Shown piece after piece: positions 20,813 through 26,004 of a stretch of 26,004 nucleotides of DNA. The notes under the pieces are model-generated. The model worked only from the letters and a program-made list of their open reading frames with translations. It was not told the origin of the DNA and did no database searches. How positions within the stretch are numbered: position 1 is the first letter of the stretch; each line of letters begins with the position of its first letter. The stretch is from Rifleibacterium sp035352635 (GTDB lineage: Bacteria; Muiribacteriota; Ozemobacteria; Ozemobacterales; Ozemobacteraceae): the NCBI GenBank assembly GCA_035352635.1, contig DAOPYA010000060.1, positions 1-26,004 on the forward strand, given 5' to 3'. Both the position numbers and the translations under genes were made by a program.

Positions 20813-21777
20813 TGGATCAGTTCATCTTCGGCTTTATCCTGACCTTCATCGGCACTTACTTTTTTCTGCCCCTGTTCCTGTGGTTTGCACGCTTCTGGGG
20901 TCTCTACACCATCGTTTCCGAGGGAAAATGCCACATTTATCTGCTGTTTGGCCAGGTTATCGGTGTGCTCAAAGATCCCGGCTTTTATTTTCTGCCCTGG
21001 CAACTCGGCCTTAAAGCCCCGATCGTGCACCTGCTCGGGTCATGCGAAGTCATCGACACCAGACTCGACCAGGAATACCTGCGCAGCCAGCCCGTCAATT
21101 CAGAAGAAGGCGCACCGATGGGCATTGGTATCTGGTATGAAATGGTCATCAACAACCCGGTTTCATACCGATTCAAAAACGCCGATCCCCGCACCTCGCT
21201 CTCTACAAACGTTCGCAGCTCTTCCGTGCGCTGTCTCAGCAATATGAAACTCAACGACATGCTCGAAGACCGACATACCATGAGCCAGAAAGTCCGCCAG
21301 GAAACCTCAGCCCAGGCCGCCGAATGGGGCTACAAAGTCGGATCAGTCTATATCCGCAAGGTGCATTTCCGTGATGCACGCATGATCGGCCAGATCCAGG
21401 AAAAGGTAGTCAACCGGCTTCGCCAGGTTACCTCGGCGATCAAGCAGGATGGCGCCAATCAGGTCAGTATCATCACCAGCACCGCCGAAAACCAGGCTGC
21501 GGCTGAATTCGCCAAGGCCGCCGCCGTTCGCCCGAAAATCGTCGGTGAAGCGCTCCAGGAAATATCAAGAGACCCGGAAATTTCTTCGGCACTCTTCGAG
21601 ATTCTCGAAGCACAGAAACTTGCCGAAGGAAAATCACAGATCACCATGATTCCGGCGGGTAACCCGATGCTGCGCCAGATGCTCGCCGCCGAAACCATCG
21701 ATGCCGAACCAGTTGCCCCCGAGCGACTGCCTGTCAGACCCGAGAACCGCCAGACAACTGCAAAACCCCGTAAATAA
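20812..21777 (+). CDS. SPFH/band-7 domain membrane protein 2
   Basis: A 321-residue partner of the preceding gene. It has a membrane helix at residues 3-25, then LYTIVSEGKCHIYLLFGQVIGVLKDPGFYFLPW, the SPFH entry. It continues with CEVIDTRLDQEYLRSQPVNS, the core (MGIGIWYEMVINNPVSYRFKNADP) and a long Ala/Glu/Gln helix (ENQAAAEFAKAAAVRPKIVGEALQEI). The tail after residue 280 is Pro/Arg-rich and probably disordered. It is co-transcribed and co-translated with SPFH protein 1, equal in length but clearly diverged from it. A role in membrane microdomains or protease control is inferred from the family. Confidence 0.88.
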   Translation: MDQFIFGFILTFIGTYFFLPLFLWFARFWGLYTIVSEGKCHIYLLFGQVIGVLKDPGFYFLPWQLGLKAPIVHLLGSCEVIDTRLDQEYLRSQPVNSEEGAPMGIGIWYEMVINNPVSYRFKNADPRTSLSTNVRSSSVRCLSNMKLNDMLEDRHTMSQKVRQETSAQAAEWGYKVGSVYIRKVHFRDARMIGQIQEKVVNRLRQVTSAIKQDGANQVSIITSTAENQAAAEFAKAAAVRPKIVGEALQEISRDPEISSALFEILEAQKLAEGKSQITMIPAGNPMLRQMLAAETIDAEPVAPERLPVRPENRQTTAKPRK

Positions 21778-21780
21778 TTC

Positions 21781-21824
21781 TCAATACTGCTCCGCTGGCC
21801 GGCGTGCCGGCGGGGCAGTATTGA
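21781..21824 (+). terminator. Long hairpin after the SPFH operon, no T-run
   Basis: TCAATACTGCTCCGC (21781-21795) pairs with GCGGGGCAGTATTGA (21810-21824), a 15-bp stem with one G-U pair; the loop can extend it with CCGGC/GCCGG. It lies 3 bp after the SPFH stop. No U-tract follows, so it may be a processing or stability element instead of an intrinsic terminator. Confidence 0.5.
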
Positions 21825-21856
21825 ACCACCCGACAGGGCCACGCCGTCGAATCATC

Positions 21857-21885
21857 TGGAAATACCTGATAAGCTCTTATATAAT
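21857..21885 (+). promoter_or_regulatory. Sigma-70-type promoter of the FecR-CHASE2 operon
   Basis: TGGAAA (21857-21862, 4/6), a 17-bp spacer and perfect TATAAT (21880-21885). The AGGAG and ATG of the FecR-domain gene follow at 21934-21944. Confidence 0.6.
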
Positions 21886-21943
21886 TTGTTGTTTACTGAT
21901 GCAAAAATTCTGGCAACTTGTGTTACCACCTGCAGGAGAAAAT

Positions 21944-23455
21944 ATGAAATTTACTGATCTGCTTCCCGGCAGTTGTTTAGCTGCGGCAATCTTTCTGGCA
22001 TTACCCACGATCACTCTGGCAGTCGATCTCACCGCCACCGAAATAACCGGCATCGAGGGGCGGGTCGAAGTTAAAAAGGGCACAGAACCCTCTTTTAAGA
22101 AACTGCACAGCAACCTGAAACTTTCTGGCGCCCTGAAACGTCTCGACGGTGGCGACAAGGTGCGAACCTACGTCGAAAGTTCTGCCGAAATGGCCCTTAA
22201 AGACACATGTGTTCTCGGAGTCAAAGAGCAGAGCGTTTTCGAAGTTCCGAAAACCCTTGGCAGCGCTGCCATTGCCGAACTCAAGGCCCAGCAGGGCGCC
22301 ATGCTCTTCAAGGTCATCAGCGGCAGCAATTTTCAGGCCCAGACCGCCGATGTCATCGCCGGGGTCAAAGGCACCCTCTTCGAACTTGATATCATCGATA
22401 ATTTTGACTGCCTGCTCGAAACCCCGGGCCTGCAGATCGGCACTCTGGTGCCAGGCGGTACTACGGTCAATGTTTATAAGGGCGAAGTCGAACTCACCCA
22501 CACTCAGACCGGCAAAAAGCGCACCCTTAAAGAAGGCCAGGGCATTGCCGCCCTCGGCAGCCAGCTCCTCAACCTCGACAAGGCATTGCAGGATGGCTTT
22601 ACACCACTGCGCAACTTCGACCCGGCCGCCCAGCTCAGCGAAAAATTCGGCGAAGTCGCCGCCAGCCTGCTCAATACCAACCCGACCATCAGCGGCCTCA
22701 GCGAATTTGCCGGTTTTAACGGCGTGCCGACCGGTCTTGGCGACAACCGTTTCAGCAATATGGTCAGCGGCCTTGACGCTCCGCTGGTCGAGAGGTTGCA
22801 GAATCTTGAAGAGCAAACCCGTGGCGCTGGCGAAATTATCGATTATGCCAAAGAACTCAATCAACTTAGCAAAGATCTCAGGGGCGAAGAATTCAAATTC
22901 GACTTTTCTGAGTATAGCCCTGCCGAGCAGCCTTTTTCAGTTTCTGACCGCAGCTTTCACGAAGTCTATCTGGGTCGCAACACCTTCGCAGCCTGCAAAG
23001 CAATCGCCGGCAGCCGTTCCGCCAAAATCGAACCGAACCAGGAAGGCCTGATGCTCAACGAAGGCAACGGCATCTTTAAATTTCGCCGCTACCAGAACAG
23101 CACCCCGACCATTGAGTTCATTGCCGCTTTTCAGGCAGATGGCAGTAATCTGATTACTACCGTCAAAACAGCCAAAGGTGAGCTTTACGGCCGAATCCCC
23201 GGTGATATCAGGTATTTTAAAATACCTGCCGGTGAGATGTCTTATAGTTTCGACCCGGCCACCGGGCAGGGGCGTTGGTTGAAGGCAGCTTCAGGTGCGA
23301 TTCCAGAAGATGTTAACAAGCATATTCTCGAGGTTGATGAAAAAATCACCCGTGAAAAAGGCGATCACGACAACGAAACCAAAGAAAAACAGGTTGATGC
23401 GGTCAAAAAAGTGATCAAGAACCCGGGCGGGCTGCTGCGCAAGTTCAGATTCTGA
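21944..23455 (+). CDS. Secreted FecR-domain protein
   Basis: A 503-residue exported protein. It has a Sec signal peptide (about 1-26, MKFTDLLPGSCLAAAIFLAL then TITLA) and a FecR-type domain at about 60-200. Diagnostic segments are GDKVRTYVESSAEMALKD, LKAQQGAMLFKVISGSNFQAQT, AGVKGTLFELDI and VYKGEVELTH. FecR domains outside iron regulation are common in envelope-sensing modules next to CHASE2 proteins, as here. The remaining 300 residues are unassigned and end in a charged helix. The start at 21944 follows AGGAG; the open frame further upstream runs through the intergenic hairpin and is not coding. The CHASE2 gene starts 3 bp after the stop. Confidence 0.88.
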   Translation: MKFTDLLPGSCLAAAIFLALPTITLAVDLTATEITGIEGRVEVKKGTEPSFKKLHSNLKLSGALKRLDGGDKVRTYVESSAEMALKDTCVLGVKEQSVFEVPKTLGSAAIAELKAQQGAMLFKVISGSNFQAQTADVIAGVKGTLFELDIIDNFDCLLETPGLQIGTLVPGGTTVNVYKGEVELTHTQTGKKRTLKEGQGIAALGSQLLNLDKALQDGFTPLRNFDPAAQLSEKFGEVAASLLNTNPTISGLSEFAGFNGVPTGLGDNRFSNMVSGLDAPLVERLQNLEEQTRGAGEIIDYAKELNQLSKDLRGEEFKFDFSEYSPAEQPFSVSDRSFHEVYLGRNTFAACKAIAGSRSAKIEPNQEGLMLNEGNGIFKFRRYQNSTPTIEFIAAFQADGSNLITTVKTAKGELYGRIPGDIRYFKIPAGEMSYSFDPATGQGRWLKAASGAIPEDVNKHILEVDEKITREKGDHDNETKEKQVDAVKKVIKNPGGLLRKFRF

Positions 23456-23458
23456 ACC

Positions 23459-26004
23459 ATGGCGAAGGAACCGCAGATCAAGACTGGCAAGCCATCGGTT
23501 TCGGGCCGGCAGGCTTTGCTGTTGCCGGTATTGCTCGGTCTGCTGACCATGATTCCGGTTTGCAGAATGACCTTCGTCTGGCTTGAAAGCAAGTTTTTTG
23601 ACCTGCTTTTTTCTTCGCAGCCATTTCTCAATCAGATGGTTGGCCGCCCCGAGCCAGAGTCACCGCCAGTGCTGATCATCAACAAAGACCAGACGTTTTT
23701 TCAGCGCTTTCAGCGAGACCCTGACCGAGGCGATTACGCCGATCTTCTTGAGCTGCTGGCCGACGCCGACGTGGGCGTCGCAGCTCTTGACTTCATTTAT
23801 GACATCGCAGGGGAACCCGCAAAGGATCAGGCCTTTGAGGCTGCAATCGCCTCGTTCCCGCTGCCGCTGCTGGCGCATCATTTTATAGGTCGAGGCGCCC
23901 AGACCTTCGAGAAGCTTGATCTCTTTGACGCTAATTCCAGCCGGCCACCCTGGCCGACAAAGCTCTATGAACCTTTCGCGGCCGCGGCGGCGGCCCTCGG
24001 CCTGATAAATGTGGCTGCCGATCTTGATGCAACCGTCAGATACGCTCCCCTCGCCTTTCATCCTGACGAAATGCATGAATTTCTGCCGACCCTGGGCTAC
24101 GCAACCTGGATCGCCTCGTTGATCGACCGGCAACGCACCCAGATTGTAGCCTGTCTCGAGCCTGGCGGCCCCAATCTGCAAGGCCCCGATGCAAACCAGA
24201 ATGCCATCAACTTTCTGCAGAACACCGTTGCCTCAGGCCCTTTCGAGTTCAGAACAACCGGGCACGCCGGGCTTGATGTGGCAGCACGTCGCCTTGAGCT
24301 GAAATTTATAGCCCGGTTAATTTCTCAACAGTTCCCTACGACTGCCAGAAGCATCAACGCCGCAGCGGGGCAAGTCTCTCTAACCTCTCTGCCCGCCACA
24401 ACCTGGCTTGAGATGCCGCCGAAGCCACTTCCGATCATTGGTGATGCAGACATGCCATGCCTGCGTCTGCCATTTTTTAAAACCCCACCACCCCGGCGCG
24501 GCGACGGCATCGAAACCATTTCACTGGGCACCCTCATTGAAAGTGATGCCGATCGTTCTTCAACCCTGCTGAATCACCGCAATCTTCTGGTAGTAGAGGC
24601 AGGCGGCCAGGCGCAACGAGCCAGAATCGGCCGACCGGCCGCACAACCTGGCACCACAACCCTGACTGGCCGGGTTGTGTTCGCTGCCGGCCCGCCGGTG
24701 GCAGAGGCCGAAGTCCTGGCAATGTTTTCAGAAACAGGCTATTGGCAGGAAACGCATACCGATGCCGATGGTGCCTTCGCTCTGCAGAATTTGCCAGCCG
24801 GTTTATGCACCATTCAGATAACCGCCGGCGACCAGCTCAGCTGGCAGCGAGGCGTTGCCAGGGTTGATACCAGCAATGGCAAGCCCCTCAAGCTGCCATT
24901 GCTGATGTTGGCCAGCCAGACCGGCCAAATCGAGATACCGCCCCTGCCAGAAGAGGCAGAGAACCTTGCCGTTTTTGGGGAACCTCTGCCCATGCTGCTT
25001 AGCGACGCAACTGGTCGGGTGCCGGTCACCGAACTTCCGCCAGGGTTCAGTATCGCAGGCTTTGACGAAGAACAGACTGTTACTCTCGCTTCAGGAACTC
25101 TCAAAAATCCATCCGGTGAGCCGATTGCCAACCAGACAGTGGCTGTAACTGCCAACGACAACCTCTGGACCCTGCGCTTTTTTAACTGGCATGACCGGCC
25201 AGCGGGGCGGCAGACAACAATTATCAAGAACCTGCCCAACTCACTTGACGCAAGAATAGCGGTTTTCGGCAAAATCACTGCGGGCAACGCCCAGAAGACG
25301 AGCGACCTGACTATACTACCAGACGAGAAGGTGGTGCTGAGCGATCTGCCTGCAATTTCATCAGAAAATATTGCAAGCTCGGCATTGAGTTTTGATTACC
25401 CGGGCATAGAAGCGTTTAATCTGACCCTGATCAGCGAAACCGGCCTGAGAATAAGATGCACCAGCGATCAGACGGTAATTATCCCCCCGGGCAAATACCT
25501 GGTTCTATCAGAAATGAACGGCGCCCGGGGCATGTTCCGAAATTATGAAATCGGTCAGCGAACCGTTTTCATTGGCAGTGCCCTGCCATCAGATCAGGAT
25601 TTTATCGTCACGCCGATCAACTTTATGGACCCAGGCTCAGCTAGGCTGCCCGGAGTGAATCTGCACGCCAACGTTTTCGCAGCCCTCAGCGAGCAGCATT
25701 TTCTTCGCGCCCTGCCCACTCATTCAGACGCGGCGCCCGTCTTCTGGCCATTGCTGCAACTTGCACTGACCATGCCGGTGTTACTGCTGCTCAATCTTGT
25801 TTTCATCAGGGCCGGAGCCTTCTGGGGCGGTATCGGCGTCATCTTTGCGCTCACTTCGCTGGGGCTGGCTGCCACCGGCCTGTTTTTGCGGCAAATGCTG
25901 CTGCCTGTAGTTTTTCCGGCCTTTTTGACCGGCAGTTTCGGCGTTATCAGGGGTTATCTGGCCTGGGCCATCGCCAGGCGCCAGGAAAAAGATACCCGGC
26001 AGAC
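23459..26004 (+). CDS. CHASE2-domain membrane protein with internal beta-sandwich insert (partial, runs off the window)
   Basis: An open frame of 848 codons with no stop before the edge. A membrane helix near 25-45 (LLPVLLGLLTMIPV) is followed by the CHASE2 N-terminal half, including FFDLLFS, then VLIINKDQTFF and VAALDFIYDI. Around 400-460 a carboxypeptidase-regulatory-like beta-sandwich appears (TLTGRVVFAAGPPVAEAEV, then TDADGAFALQNLPAG). More beta-rich sequence continues to about 690. The CHASE2 C-terminal half then resumes with RTVFIGSALPSDQDF and LPGVNLHANVFAAL, followed by three membrane helices (about 762-840). Family members are sensors whose cytoplasmic end is usually a nucleotide cyclase or kinase; that part is outside the window. 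It is coupled to the FecR gene. Confidence 0.85.
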   Translation, partial: MAKEPQIKTGKPSVSGRQALLLPVLLGLLTMIPVCRMTFVWLESKFFDLLFSSQPFLNQMVGRPEPESPPVLIINKDQTFFQRFQRDPDRGDYADLLELLADADVGVAALDFIYDIAGEPAKDQAFEAAIASFPLPLLAHHFIGRGAQTFEKLDLFDANSSRPPWPTKLYEPFAAAAAALGLINVAADLDATVRYAPLAFHPDEMHEFLPTLGYATWIASLIDRQRTQIVACLEPGGPNLQGPDANQNAINFLQNTVASGPFEFRTTGHAGLDVAARRLELKFIARLISQQFPTTARSINAAAGQVSLTSLPATTWLEMPPKPLPIIGDADMPCLRLPFFKTPPPRRGDGIETISLGTLIESDADRSSTLLNHRNLLVVEAGGQAQRARIGRPAAQPGTTTLTGRVVFAAGPPVAEAEVLAMFSETGYWQETHTDADGAFALQNLPAGLCTIQITAGDQLSWQRGVARVDTSNGKPLKLPLLMLASQTGQIEIPPLPEEAENLAVFGEPLPMLLSDATGRVPVTELPPGFSIAGFDEEQTVTLASGTLKNPSGEPIANQTVAVTANDNLWTLRFFNWHDRPAGRQTTIIKNLPNSLDARIAVFGKITAGNAQKTSDLTILPDEKVVLSDLPAISSENIASSALSFDYPGIEAFNLTLISETGLRIRCTSDQTVIIPPGKYLVLSEMNGARGMFRNYEIGQRTVFIGSALPSDQDFIVTPINFMDPGSARLPGVNLHANVFAALSEQHFLRALPTHSDAAPVFWPLLQLALTMPVLLLLNLVFIRAGAFWGGIGVIFALTSLGLAATGLFLRQMLLPVVFPAFLTGSFGVIRGYLAWAIARRQEKDTRQ

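Noticed and set aside
22001..22864. 287-codon antisense frame inside the FecR-domain gene
   Set aside because: It lies opposite a gene with signal peptide, promoter, RBS and FecR motifs; it has no RBS and is a shadow of codon bias.
1..26004. tRNA, rRNA and origin-like features
   Set aside because: I saw no cloverleaf-like segments, conserved rRNA blocks or DnaA-box clusters by eye; a covariance-model scan would be needed to exclude small RNAs.

Overview
The window looks like chromosome from a Gram-negative, probably deep-branching or uncultured bacterium. Supporting signs are a lipoprotein signal peptide, an RlmM-type 23S rRNA methyltransferase, paired SPFH membrane proteins and a FecR/CHASE2 operon. 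A lineage such as Candidatus Riflebacteria is a guess I cannot test from sequence alone. Base composition is uneven: bases 1-3250 are AT-rich, 3440-6150 are clearly GC-rich, and the rest is intermediate. TTG starts backed by Shine-Dalgarno sequences are common.

Bases 1-3420 are the distal part of an integron gene-cassette array. Six attC sites (about 130, 550, 929, 1608, 2392 and 3153) bound five complete cassettes. Each cassette's 3' R'' box is the reverse complement of the R' box at its 5' boundary (three exact 7/7 pairs, two 6/7), which is the signature of single-cassette circularisation. Cassettes 1 and 2 have no convincing gene, and cassette 1 is part of a 420-bp tandem duplication with helically phased GACAA motifs. 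Cassettes 3-5 carry toxin-antitoxin modules: a RelE/ParE toxin whose antitoxin has an in-frame amber codon, a Phd/YefM-RelE pair, and a VapB-VapC pair. The array ends in a truncated PIN-domain gene. No integrase is in view; by cassette polarity it would lie to the left of base 1.

From 3441 to 19509 nearly all genes are on the minus strand. They are a two-gene zinc-ribbon/membrane operon, an IS3-type transposase remnant, an ABC-F ATPase with its own strong promoter and leader, a MATE exporter, an unknown single-TM protein next to an NlpC/P60-like lipoprotein, two unknown soluble proteins, a small membrane protein coupled to a YgiD-like extradiol dioxygenase, a large helical protein and RlmM. 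Gaps at 11.8-12.1 kb and 15.6-15.9 kb hold decayed plus-strand relics: a HicB-like antitoxin, the tail of an antitoxin related to cassette 3, and the N-terminus of a Fic protein.

From 19847 to the right edge the genes are on the plus strand. Two overlapping SPFH/band-7 genes are followed by a long hairpin, then a promoter, a secreted FecR-domain protein and a CHASE2-domain membrane protein that runs off the window. In that last protein the CHASE2 domain appears to be split by about 290 residues of beta-sandwich-like sequence. The FecR and CHASE2 proteins probably form an envelope-sensing pair whose cytoplasmic output domain lies outside the window.
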